Shown: piece by piece, positions 1-6,192 of the stretch
Numbering within the stretch: the first letter of the stretch is position 1
Layout of the letters: every line of letters begins with the position of its first letter
Source: Candidatus Adlerbacteria bacterium RIFCSPHIGHO2_02_FULL_54_18
GTDB taxonomy: Bacteria; Patescibacteriota; Minisyncoccia; Phycocordibacterales; SBAW01
Direction: 5' to 3'
NCBI GenBank assembly: GCA_001775445.1
Contig: MEWV01000013.1
Coordinates: 23,802 to 32,875 of the forward strand
Length of the DNA stretch: 9,074 bases
Made by a program: the position numbers and the translations under genes
The notes under the pieces: model-generated
The model's database searches: none
The model's input: the letters and a program-made list of their open reading frames with translations, nothing else
Told to the model about the DNA's origin: nothing

Positions 1-586
1 TAATCGTCTCCTCAAGCTCGGAGGGAGCCATAGCATCTTTTGCCGACTTCCCTATCGCCCACACGGGCTCGTAGGCGACCACCAATTTCTGTGCAACCCT
101 TTCTTGGTCGCGCAAGGCCGAGGCAAGCTGTGCCTCCAAGAGGCCCCAGTGCGCGCCGTCCGGAGTACGCTCGCGCTCGCCAATGCACAGCACCGGAGAG
201 AGCCCGGTCTCGGCCGCAGACAGAAGCTCGGCACGCACCGCCTCGTCGCTCTCGCCCGCCGCACGCCTTTCGGAATGCCCGACAATGACAAAACTCACTC
301 CGGCGTTTTTAAGCATAACTGCGGACACCTCGCCGGTGTGAGCTTTATCCTGAGCAGAGTCGGAGGAGCTGCTGTGCGCGGAGAGCGTCTGCGCTCCCAC
401 TTTAATTAAAGAGCGTTTGAGGAGCGCGGAAACTCCCGGCAGCAGTACAAAAGAGGGGGCGAGCCATATCTCGACTCCGGAGAGCGCCAAAGAAGAACGC
501 TTGATCCCTTGGACCATCTTTTTTGCCGCCTTCGGCGACTCTATATACATCTTCCAGTTTGCTATCACGAGCATCTTTTTAGCCAT
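1..586 (-). CDS. tpiA: triosephosphate isomerase, N-terminal part
   Basis: Interconverts dihydroxyacetone phosphate and glyceraldehyde 3-phosphate in glycolysis (cytoplasm). 195 complete codons are present, and the last ~50 residues lie beyond the left edge. Visible family motifs: NWKMY with the substrate-binding Lys12, GHSERR with the electrophile His104, and AYEPVWAIG with the catalytic Glu173. All three active-site residues are intact. The start ATG (584-586) fits the family N-terminus. No SD is present; a TATAGT box (593-598) ends 6 nt upstream, so the mRNA is probably leaderless. Oddity: between GAQ and TGEVS there are 17 residues, against about 10 in E. coli TIM. The extra part is SSSSDSAQDKA, about residues 72-82, apparently derived from a dispersed repeat (see findings). 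It lies in a loop ahead of the TGE segment, and the rest of the reading frame is undisturbed. Identification is secure. Confidence 0.97.
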   Translation of the reverse strand, partial: MAKKMLVIANWKMYIESPKAAKKMVQGIKRSSLALSGVEIWLAPSFVLLPGVSALLKRSLIKVGAQTLSAHSSSSDSAQDKAHTGEVSAVMLKNAGVSFVIVGHSERRAAGESDEAVRAELLSAAETGLSPVLCIGERERTPDGAHWGLLEAQLASALRDQERVAQKLVVAYEPVWAIGKSAKDAMAPSELEETI

Positions 587-592
587 TCAAAA

Positions 593-598
593 ACTATA
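593..598 (-). promoter_or_regulatory. -10 box of tpiA, leaderless arrangement
   Basis: TATAGT on the minus strand, followed by 6 nt (TTTTGA) and then ATG. With transcription starting about 7 nt after the -10 box, the first transcribed base would be the A of ATG. The -35 region (about 616-621) is poor. The same spacing occurs at several other genes in this window, which is the main support. Confidence 0.55.
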
Positions 599-667
599 CC
601 ATTTTATGGAGGGAGGTTTATATACGCAAAAAACCGCCAAACGGCTGCAAGCATTAGAGGTGCTCAC

Positions 668-684
668 AGCCGCTTAGCGGCTTT
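668..684 (+). terminator. short GC hairpin, weak terminator candidate
   Basis: AGCCGC, loop TTA, GCGGCT, followed by TTTAAAAC: a perfect 6-bp stem with a short tail. The T run is too short for a convincing terminator, and no plus-strand gene precedes it. It lies upstream of tpiA and may simply be one of the many palindromes in this gap. The rest of 587-810 contains the first copy of the 38-bp repeat, another hairpin (739-763) and no convincing gene. Confidence 0.3.
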
Positions 685-697
685 AAAACGGTATTAA

Positions 698-740
698 TCC
701 CTTTCAAATCCTCCATCCATAATGAAGTGCTTGAAAGGGA
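698..740. repeat. palindromic repeat, copy 1
   Basis: Inverted arms CCCTTTCAA (699-707) and TTGAAAGGG (731-739), extended by one pair at 698/740, enclose a 23-nt middle. Positions 699-736 are identical over 38 bp to 1286-1323. This copy is directly followed by a second hairpin (739-763) with GGTGC/GCACC arms. Copies 1 and 2 are in the same orientation and bracket the orphan gene at 811-1086. No transposase is nearby. Candidate REP/MITE-like element. Confidence 0.85.
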
Positions 741-763
741 GTAGGTGCGCGAGGCACCCACTC
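739..763. repeat. hairpin next to repeat copy 1
   Basis: GAGT-A-GGTGC, loop GCGAG, GCACC-C-ACTC: a 9-bp stem with one mismatch. It abuts the palindromic repeat and is not present after copy 2. It has no T tract, so it is not an obvious terminator. It would lie about 50 nt downstream of the stop codon of the minus-strand gene ending at 811. Confidence 0.5.
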
Positions 764-810
764 GATAGTATTGCCCGATGCGCTCGGACGGACGGGGAAA
801 GCTGGGCGGA

Positions 811-1086
811 TTAAATCAACCCACGCTCCGACAAACGAGCCTCGGCCATTTCCAGACCAGACTCATTTATTCCTGCACGCCCGAAGGCGTAGCAGCAAAA
901 ACCATAGTGTATAAGAGCGACATCCTCCGCCCCATACCTTGCCGCTTCTGACTCGGCAGCATTTAACTCTTCTCCAAGTTTCTCCCACTCGCCTTTTTGG
1001 GCGAGTCGGATAAACTTCTGGCCCAGATCTCCATACACTTTTTTCGAATATTCAGTTTCCAGGGCCTGCATGATGCGATCCGTCAT
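811..1086 (-). CDS. small orphan protein, 91 aa
   Basis: I do not recognise this gene. It encodes a charged, probably all-helical soluble protein (begins MTDRIMQALETEY; contains a LAQKGEWEKLGEELNAAESEAARYG-type segment, quoted here only as its general Glu/Ala/Lys character) with two adjacent cysteines near residue 66. It has no signal peptide and no membrane segment. The start was set at the ATG ending at 1086 because GGAG lies 4 nt upstream; alternatives are the ATG at 1098 (91+4 aa) or an ATG at 1203, which would run through a hairpin-rich leader. The choice at 1086 is also supported by alignment of its leader with that of the gene ending at 8772. The gene sits between two direct copies of a 38-bp palindromic repeat and, unlike the core genes here, carries an SD. 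Probably a real accessory gene, function unknown. Confidence 0.6.
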   Translation of the reverse strand: MTDRIMQALETEYSKKVYGDLGQKFIRLAQKGEWEKLGEELNAAESEAARYGAEDVALIHYGFCCYAFGRAGINESGLEMAEARLSERGLI

Positions 1087-1148
1087 TTCTCTCTCCATTA
1101 CACTCAGCCGCACGCGGCGGTCATGAGCGCAGTGACAAGTACCCTTTG
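1087..1148 (-). promoter_or_regulatory. structured leader shared with the gene at 8581-8772
   Basis: Read on the minus strand: GGGTAC, about 25 nt, a GCCGC-GT-GCGGC hairpin, then CTGAG, GGAG and ATG. The 8773-8828 leader has the same order: GGGTAC, a GCCGCT/AGCGGC hairpin, CTTAG, GGAGGG and ATG. The match is patchy but ordered, with the strongest parts being GCA-A-AGGGTAC and GCGGCT-AG. No clear promoter is visible upstream of this copy. Confidence 0.4.
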
Positions 1149-1196
1149 CTTTAAGATGTCGCGCAGGGCATGCGACACCCGAGGGCTCCAGGCGCT

Positions 1197-1280
1197 GCAC
1201 CAAGGGGGTGCCAGACGCGGGAGCATTCGATCGCTTATCGTTTCGGCGATCGAAAGTTTGGTTTAGGGTTTCGTCTGCAC
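1197..1280. other. nested inverted repeats, possible structured RNA or site
   Basis: An outer pair GTGCCAGACG (1208-1217) and CGTCTGCAC (1272-1280) forms 9 bp with one bulge. Inside it lies a perfect 9-bp inverted repeat, TTCGATCGC (1226-1234) and GCGATCGAA (1246-1254), with an 11-nt loop. A separate GCACC/GGTGC hairpin (1197-1211) partly overlaps the outer arm. Nothing here codes convincingly. It could be folded leader RNA of the minus-strand gene at 811-1086, or a protein-binding site. Confidence 0.4.
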
Positions 1281-1282
1281 TA

Positions 1283-1329
1283 CTCCCCTTTCAAATCCTC
1301 CATCCATAATGAAGTGCTTGAAACGGGAG
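1283..1329. repeat. palindromic repeat, copy 2
   Basis: The 38-bp core 1286-1323 is identical to 699-736. The arms here are longer: CTCCCCTTTCAA (1283-1294) and TTGAAACGGGAG (1318-1329) pair over 12 positions with one C-C mismatch. Copy 1 lost or never had the outer pairs, so the two copies differ only beyond the conserved core. The offset between copies is 587 bp, same orientation. Confidence 0.85.
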
Positions 1330-1369
1330 GGGTCAATATTTATAGTGCGATCCCTCGTACCGTACCAAT

Positions 1370-1395
1370 CCTTCGATTACTCTCAAGATCAGTCC
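1370..1395 (+). repeat. dispersed-repeat fragment similar to the TpiA insert
   Basis: The plus-strand sequence reads as TTCGATTACTCTCAAGATCAG within 1374-1394 (given here in parts: TTCGATTA, CTCTCAAGATCAG). The minus-strand sense of the tpiA insert contains CTCCGACTCTGCTCAGGAT. Aligned, 17 of 26 positions match. Both resemble a widespread family of DNA repeats that translate as FDSAQDK-like peptides; that family identification is from memory, not a search. Confidence 0.4.
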
Positions 1396-1413
1396 GGCGA
1401 CGAGGAACAACAT

Positions 1414-1476
1414 CTTTTCGCTTTCGCGAAGTGTTATTCTCCCGACATATGTCGGGACCCACTCCACTGCGTGGAG
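1414..1476. repeat. cluster of three palindromes
   Basis: Three inverted repeats follow closely: TTCGC-TTTC-GCGAA (about 1418-1431), a perfect 18-bp palindrome TCCCGACAT/ATGTCGGGA (1440-1457) and CTCCAC-TGC-GTGGAG (1462-1476). No T tract follows any of them, so they are not typical terminators. The short ORFs crossing this stretch have no recognisable protein features. Confidence 0.6.
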
Positions 1477-1517
1477 GGGCTTCATATCGCTATTTAGTTG
1501 TCAGAGAGCGGGTGAGT

Positions 1518-1648
1518 AATAAAATACGGCCGGGGTTCTCTTCTTTAATATAAGAAGGAATGTCCCGGCCGTGTGCCGATTACTTCCCCTCTAAAGAAGC
1601 GCCGCCTCGTGCGGCCAAAGAAAACCTATTTCCGAACAATTACTCTCT
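1518..1648 (-). ncRNA. candidate small RNA with own promoter and terminator
   Basis: A near-consensus promoter (1655-1683) predicts a start near 1648, and a strong intrinsic terminator ends near 1518, giving an RNA of about 130 nt. Between them are a GCCGC/GCGGC hairpin (1601-1615) and an A/G-rich single-stranded-looking stretch containing AGAGGGGAAG. No ORF with an ATG start fits. A 19-codon ORF starting with TTG (1580-1639) is possible but poorly supported. I do not recognise a known family (it lacks the SRP, tmRNA, 6S or RNase P signatures I would look for). It could also be an untranslated leader fragment of a lost gene. Confidence 0.5.
1526..1572 (-). terminator. intrinsic terminator of the candidate small RNA
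   Basis: Perfect 9-bp outer stem ACGGCCGGG (1526-1534) / CCCGGCCGT (1564-1572) with an inner TTCTT/AAGAA stem (1541-1545/1552-1556) around a TAATAT loop. On the minus strand the stem is followed by ATTTTATTA, so termination is leftward. It could also stop readthrough from the PilB-like gene ending at 1725. Confidence 0.7.
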
Positions 1649-1654
1649 GTGTTT

Positions 1655-1683
1655 AGTATACACCCATACTTGACTTTTGTCAA
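1655..1683 (-). promoter_or_regulatory. near-consensus sigma-70-type promoter
   Basis: TTGACA (1678-1683, minus strand), a 17-bp spacer, TATACT (1655-1660). It has 6/6 and 5/6 matches at ideal spacing and is among the best promoters in the window. The -35 region lies in a perfect hairpin, ACTTGAC-TTTT-GTCAAGT (1668-1685 on the plus strand), which may be an operator. It drives leftward transcription away from the PilB-like gene, into the candidate small RNA. Confidence 0.75.
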
Positions 1684-1724
1684 GTGCTGATGCTTATACA
1701 GAACCTATACGTCCAAAATATAGC

Positions 1725-3164
1725 TTAAAATAAGAGTTTTTCGACTTCTTTAATATCGGTGAGGCCTTGGTGCGCCTTAAAGAGCCCGTCTTCCACTAAA
1801 TTGAGTCCTAGCACCTCGCCCCCCACAGATACCTCCTGTATGCCGATAAGGCCATTGTAGCCCCCCTCACATTCGCTACACCCGATGGCGCGGGGGAACT
1901 GGAGATCCTTCCACTGTGCGTCTTTTGCCACCCTCCCCTCTTCTTTAAGAGCGCCGAGAACGCGGGCACACTGTGCCCCGCTCTCCAGCGTATCGCTCTC
2001 AAGCCGCGTAAGTTTGCGTGTATCTAAAAAGTGCTTACTACAAAGCTTGCGTAGAAGGGCGGTTTTAATCGAAACGTCCGCGTTTGGTAGAAGCAATGCA
2101 TCATCGAGCACCGCCACCACAAGCACGCCACGCTTGCCCGCGGCGGCGGCAAGCACCGCCACCTCCTGCTCGCCCACCGAGTCCACCCCCACGATGTCGG
2201 GGTCGCTGCGTAAAACGCCACGCAACACTGCCCCCATCGACAGTCCTGTTTGACCAAGATCGGCTTGCGCCACGCGCGGCAGGGTGTGCGCCACCGCGCG
2301 CTCAACCGTGGCAACCGAGCACTCCGGCGTGTTGAGCATATCCAAAAGTGTATAAAGCAGCGTAGAGGAGCCAGGGCCCGCAATAGTAATGAGCCCGCTC
2401 CGGCGCAGCAGCGAGCGGTGTACGCGCTCGAGCGCCTCTCCGTGGAAACCCAATCCCTCGAGCGTATACCCGCGGCGGGCTTTCTCGCGCACTATACTCA
2501 TCACCATTTTTTCTCCCTGGAGCAGTGGAACGGTCGAGACGCGCACCGCGATGTCCTCGCCGTATCCAAGGTCGACCCGCACCCGGGCCTCATGCGGAAG
2601 CGCCCCGCCGGAGAGGCCTGCCAGCCCACGCAGCGTGCTCATTATGTTTTTGCCTGCCGCACCCGAAAGCGCCATCGCATCGCGCAGTACTCCGCGGATG
2701 CGGTAGCGGATCAAAAACCCTTCGGCCCCCTGCTCCAAATGCACATCGGAGGCCCCTGCCGCAAGCGCATGGCGCAGCAGCGTGTCGAGGAGGTTAGGAC
2801 TTTCCTCGCGCTCAAGCGCGCTGCCGTAGGTCTGATAAAGGTGGCGCTGATAGTGCCGGAGTGCCCCACGTAGCGAGTCGGCGGTAGTGAGCCGCGGCAG
2901 CACGCGATAGCGCGCTTCCAAAAAACCGAGATGTTCCATATCGTCGAGGTTGAGCAGCGCCACCTCGAGTGTGTGGCCGTTTAGCGCGTAGCCGACGGCG
3001 TTGTACTCGCGCGCGAGGGGCTCGGGGATAGCGAGGAGCGCTTCGAGCGCGATGTCGCTGTGGGCAAGTGTTATAAAAGGCACACCAAGCTGGTGCGCCA
3101 AGGAATGCCGCTGATCATCATCACCGAGCACCTCTCTTTTTAGCCACCTTATTTCGCGCTCCAT
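1725..3164 (-). CDS. degenerate PilB/GspE-type secretion ATPase homologue
   Basis: Homologue of the hexameric ATPases that power type IV pilus extension and type II secretion at the inner face of the membrane. Order: N-terminal MshEN/T2SSE_N domain (LGVPFITL about residue 25, then a Leu-rich IPE region), linker, N2-like subdomain (ASDVHLE, IRYRIRGVLRD), core with RVSTVPLLQGEKMVM, Walker A region, Walker B region and a C-terminal GCSECEGGYNGLIGIQEV. Both nucleotide motifs are broken. GPTGSGKTTTLY is replaced by GPGSSTLLY (2352-2378), without the lysine. LR-DPD-I-VGEIRD is replaced by LRSDPDIVGVDSVGE (2166-2213), without the Glu. Only one CxxC of the usual two remains. The frame is otherwise open for 479 codons, so this is not an obvious pseudogene. 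The start at 3164 was chosen because TATAAT (3172-3177) lies 7 nt upstream; ATG at 3170 or 3173 is also possible. An upstream extension to 3629 would overlap nusA and is rejected. Confidence 0.9.
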   Translation of the reverse strand: MEREIRWLKREVLGDDDQRHSLAHQLGVPFITLAHSDIALEALLAIPEPLAREYNAVGYALNGHTLEVALLNLDDMEHLGFLEARYRVLPRLTTADSLRGALRHYQRHLYQTYGSALEREESPNLLDTLLRHALAAGASDVHLEQGAEGFLIRYRIRGVLRDAMALSGAAGKNIMSTLRGLAGLSGGALPHEARVRVDLGYGEDIAVRVSTVPLLQGEKMVMSIVREKARRGYTLEGLGFHGEALERVHRSLLRRSGLITIAGPGSSTLLYTLLDMLNTPECSVATVERAVAHTLPRVAQADLGQTGLSMGAVLRGVLRSDPDIVGVDSVGEQEVAVLAAAAGKRGVLVVAVLDDALLLPNADVSIKTALLRKLCSKHFLDTRKLTRLESDTLESGAQCARVLGALKEEGRVAKDAQWKDLQFPRAIGCSECEGGYNGLIGIQEVSVGGEVLGLNLVEDGLFKAHQGLTDIKEVEKLLF

Positions 3165-3192
3165 TGACATCATTATATAGCAGGAGTAGGAT
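3164..3192 (+). promoter_or_regulatory. nusA promoter
   Basis: TTGACA (3164-3169), a 17-bp spacer, TAGGAT (3187-3192): a full-consensus -35 and 4/6 at -10. The predicted start near 3199 gives nusA a leader of about 75 nt. The -35 lies within the first codons of the divergent PilB-like gene, whose own -10 (TATAAT, 3172-3177 minus) falls in this promoter's spacer, so the two promoters overlap and may compete. Confidence 0.6.
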
Positions 3193-3205
3193 GTCTGTAT
3201 CTGAT

Positions 3206-3238
3206 AACTGCCCCGAGTGGGCGGTTTTCTCTTTTTTA
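3206..3238 (+). terminator. intrinsic-terminator-like hairpin in the nusA leader
   Basis: AACTGCCC (3206-3213), loop CGAGT (3214-3218), GGGCGGTT (3219-3226): an 8-bp stem with one G-U pair, running into TTTTCTCTTTTTT. The direction is plus only. It lies between the nusA promoter and the nusA start, so it is placed as an attenuator. The T tract can also pair in a second hairpin, TCTCTT-TTTT-AAGAGA, which overlaps the tail of the first. Confidence 0.6.
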
Positions 3239-3273
3239 AGAGAGCAGATTTACATAATAAACACACTACTACT

Positions 3274-4479
<1,206 letters not shown>

Positions 4480-4507
4480 CAAATTATTTGCGTTACACTA
4501 CACTTAT

Positions 4508-5038
4508 ATGAACTTGTGGCACGATATACCGCTCGGTGAAGGGGCTCCAGAGGAGATTAATGTAATAGTAGAAATCCCTAAGGGTTCGCAAAATAAATAC
4601 GAGATAGATAAAGAGACCGGGCTTATGGCTCTTGACCGCGCCAACTACTCGGCCGCCGCCTATCCGTGCGAGTACGCGTTTGCGCCACAGACATACGCCG
4701 AGGATGGCGACGCCATTGACGTGCTTATCCTTTCAACCTTCCCTATCCCGCCGGGGATATTGGTAAAAGCCCGCCCGGTCGCGTTTATGGAGATGGTAGA
4801 CACTGGCGAAGTAGACCCTAAAATAATCTGCGTCCCGGTCAAGGATAAACGCTGGGAAAATGTTAAAGACCTTGCCGACATCAATCCGCACACCCTCAAG
4901 GAGATCCAGCACTTTTTTGAAACGTATAAAGAGCTAAAGGGAGACAAGGTGACTATCTCCGGATTCAAGGATAAGGCGGCGGCTATCGTGGCACTCCAGA
5001 CATCAATTGAGGCCTACAAAACCAAGTTCAAAAAATAA
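4508..5038 (+). CDS. ppa: inorganic pyrophosphatase, family I
   Basis: Hydrolyses pyrophosphate to two phosphates in the cytoplasm, pulling biosynthetic reactions forward. 176 aa, the usual size for soluble family I enzymes. Landmarks: KYEIDK (30-35, Lys30 at the active site), YPCEYAFAP (52-60), DGDAIDVL (66-73, three metal-binding aspartates; Ala replaces the commoner Pro in the motif), EVDPK (101-105) and the C-terminal HFFETYKELKGDKV block. The start was placed at ATG 4508, which gives the usual N-terminus (MNLWHDIPLG). A longer frame from 4424 overlaps the end of nusA and has no family similarity. No SD; TACACT (4494-4499) ends 8 nt upstream, so it may also have its own leaderless promoter in addition to readthrough from nusA. 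Confidence 0.96.
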   Translation: MNLWHDIPLGEGAPEEINVIVEIPKGSQNKYEIDKETGLMALDRANYSAAAYPCEYAFAPQTYAEDGDAIDVLILSTFPIPPGILVKARPVAFMEMVDTGEVDPKIICVPVKDKRWENVKDLADINPHTLKEIQHFFETYKELKGDKVTISGFKDKAAAIVALQTSIEAYKTKFKK

Positions 5039-5072
5039 TCCACAGTTTCTGTAGTGGGGGCTTGCGGGGCGG

Positions 5073-5078
5073 TATACT
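5073..5078 (+). promoter_or_regulatory. -10 box of the 5085 gene, leaderless arrangement
   Basis: TATACT, then 6 nt (AAAGGT), then ATG at 5085. The predicted transcript begins at the start codon. The -35 region is not clear. The AAAGGT could be read as a weak SD, but it is directly adjacent to the start codon and so badly spaced. Confidence 0.55.
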
Positions 5079-5084
5079 AAAGGT

Positions 5085-5771
5085 ATGAAAAATTTACGAT
5101 ATATCGCTTTGACTGCGGCCCTTTTACTCGCCCCTGCCTTTGTGTTGGCCCAAAGTGCATCGATAGACATAGGAGCCGATGTAAGAGTAAAGCAACTCCC
5201 CGCGGTGAGACCGGCGGCTTCGGCGCAGGTACGCGTTGAGACAAAAGCAAATGTAGATGCTAGTCGTGCCGAGATGCAAGCAAATCGGGAGCAGAAACGC
5301 GAGGAGATGCGTACAAAAATGGAAGAGCGGCAAACGGAAGTGCGCGCCAAAATTGAAGCGGCAAAAACAAAAGCGCAGGAGAAGTACGGCGAGGCGGTGC
5401 AGCGAAGCGTCGGCAACATTGTCGATATGCTCACCAAGGCCACGGAGCGTTTGGGCGGCATCGCCGACAAAATAAGCGCGCGTATAATTGAGCTCCAAGG
5501 CATGGGGGTATCAATGGATGCCTCGGCTGCCCTTTTGGTGACAGCGCGCGCCGATATTTCTGCGGCACAAACGGCGGTAGCCGCAGTGGGTGCTACCCTT
5601 TCTGCGGCTCTCTCAAGCAGTGCGCCTAAGGGCGAGATGCTCAAGGTGCGCACGGCCGTTAAGGCAGCCGAGGATGCTATCCGTGTTGCCAAGCAATCGC
5701 TCCACACTGCACTCCAGTCGATACGGACAGAGGGTCAGGCCTCGGTGTCTGCAGAAGCATCTACTAACTAA
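5085..5771 (+). CDS. secreted alanine-rich helical protein
   Basis: Function unknown. 228 aa. The N-terminus is a clear Sec signal peptide: positive MKNLRY, hydrophobic IALTAALLLAPAFVLA, likely cleavage after Ala22. The mature part is Ala, Glu, Lys and Arg rich. About residues 58-110 (RAEMQANREQKREEM onwards) are predicted by eye to form a long coiled coil, followed by a second helical region with the phrase ISARIIELQGMGVSMDAS. Proteins of this style (coiled coil followed by a helical pair around a G-V/M-D turn) are frequent in Parcubacteria-like genomes, from general knowledge. There are no cysteines and no catalytic motif. The next gene starts 12 bp after its stop, so the pair is probably an operon acting at the cell surface. 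Confidence 0.85.
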   Translation: MKNLRYIALTAALLLAPAFVLAQSASIDIGADVRVKQLPAVRPAASAQVRVETKANVDASRAEMQANREQKREEMRTKMEERQTEVRAKIEAAKTKAQEKYGEAVQRSVGNIVDMLTKATERLGGIADKISARIIELQGMGVSMDASAALLVTARADISAAQTAVAAVGATLSAALSSSAPKGEMLKVRTAVKAAEDAIRVAKQSLHTALQSIRTEGQASVSAEASTN

Positions 5772-5783
5772 TTTTAAAATTTT

Positions 5784-6164
5784 ATGCCTCCACAAACACC
5801 CACTCAAGCCCCTGTCGCTCCGGTACAGCAACCGCCTGTCGCTCCGCCCACTCAACCCGCCTCTCCACCCACTCCTCCTCCTGCGACACCTATGCCCTCC
5901 GCCGCCCCAAATGGTAGCTCGATGGGCCCTATAATAGGCATCGCCATAGTTGTTGTTTTGCTCGCCGCCGGAGGCGCATACTTTTTCTACACACAGCAGC
6001 AAGATCTGCGGCTCCAGGAAGAGCAGGCAAAACTGCAGGCAGTGCAGGACCAGGCGGCAGCCCAACAGGCGCCCGCCGCCGAGGACACTCTGCAAGCCGA
6101 GCTCGATGCTACCGCAAACGACAGTACACAAGCAGACCTCGACGCGCTCAACAACTCTTTGTAA
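5784..6164 (+). CDS. proline-rich single-pass membrane protein
   Basis: Function unknown. 126 aa in three parts. A Pro/Ala/Thr-rich N-terminal tail (about 1-45) is probably disordered. It is followed by one transmembrane helix (about 48-70, GPIIGIAIVVVLLAAGGAYFF). The C-terminal region is Gln/Ala/Glu-rich and helical (about 72-126, EEQAKLQAVQDQAAAQQ). There is no cleavable signal peptide, since the hydrophobic part is internal; it behaves as a signal anchor. By the usual rules the Pro-rich tail would be cytoplasmic and the helical part outside. No SD is seen; the spacer to the upstream gene is AT-rich (TTTTAAAATTTT). Likely cotranscribed with the secreted protein before it. Confidence 0.85.
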   Translation: MPPQTPTQAPVAPVQQPPVAPPTQPASPPTPPPATPMPSAAPNGSSMGPIIGIAIVVVLLAAGGAYFFYTQQQDLRLQEEQAKLQAVQDQAAAQQAPAAEDTLQAELDATANDSTQADLDALNNSL

Positions 6165-6180
6165 ATCGGGGCTCCTCTGG

Positions 6181-6186
6181 TAGTAT
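6181..6186 (+). promoter_or_regulatory. -10 box of tig, leaderless arrangement
   Basis: TAGTAT followed by 6 nt (CGCGTG) and ATG at 6193. TTGTAA at 6159-6164, overlapping the previous gene's stop codon, is a possible -35 with a 16-bp spacer (4/6 match). Start of transcription is predicted at the A of ATG. Confidence 0.5.
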
Positions 6187-6192
6187 CGCGTG

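Noticed and set aside
698..1329. Integron-like attC sites around the orphan gene
   Set aside because: The repeats are palindromic and directly repeated, but lack the GTTRRRY/RYYYAAC core pairs, and no integrase is present in the window.
698..1329. CRISPR array
   Set aside because: There are only two repeat copies, 587 bp apart, with a gene between them; spacing and number do not fit.
1170..1553. Plus-strand ORFs of 127 and 62 aa across the hairpin region
   Set aside because: They run through the palindromic repeat, the 18-bp palindrome and the terminator; their composition is typical of translated repeats, and they have no SD or promoter.
1580..1639. A 19-codon peptide gene starting with TTG inside the candidate small RNA
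   Set aside because: Only a weak GAGAG precedes it, the start codon is rare, and the peptide has no recognisable character; kept as an alternative reading rather than a feature.
2250..2873. Plus-strand ORF of 207 aa opposite the PilB-like gene
   Set aside because: No recognisable motifs; the minus strand carries clear family landmarks throughout.
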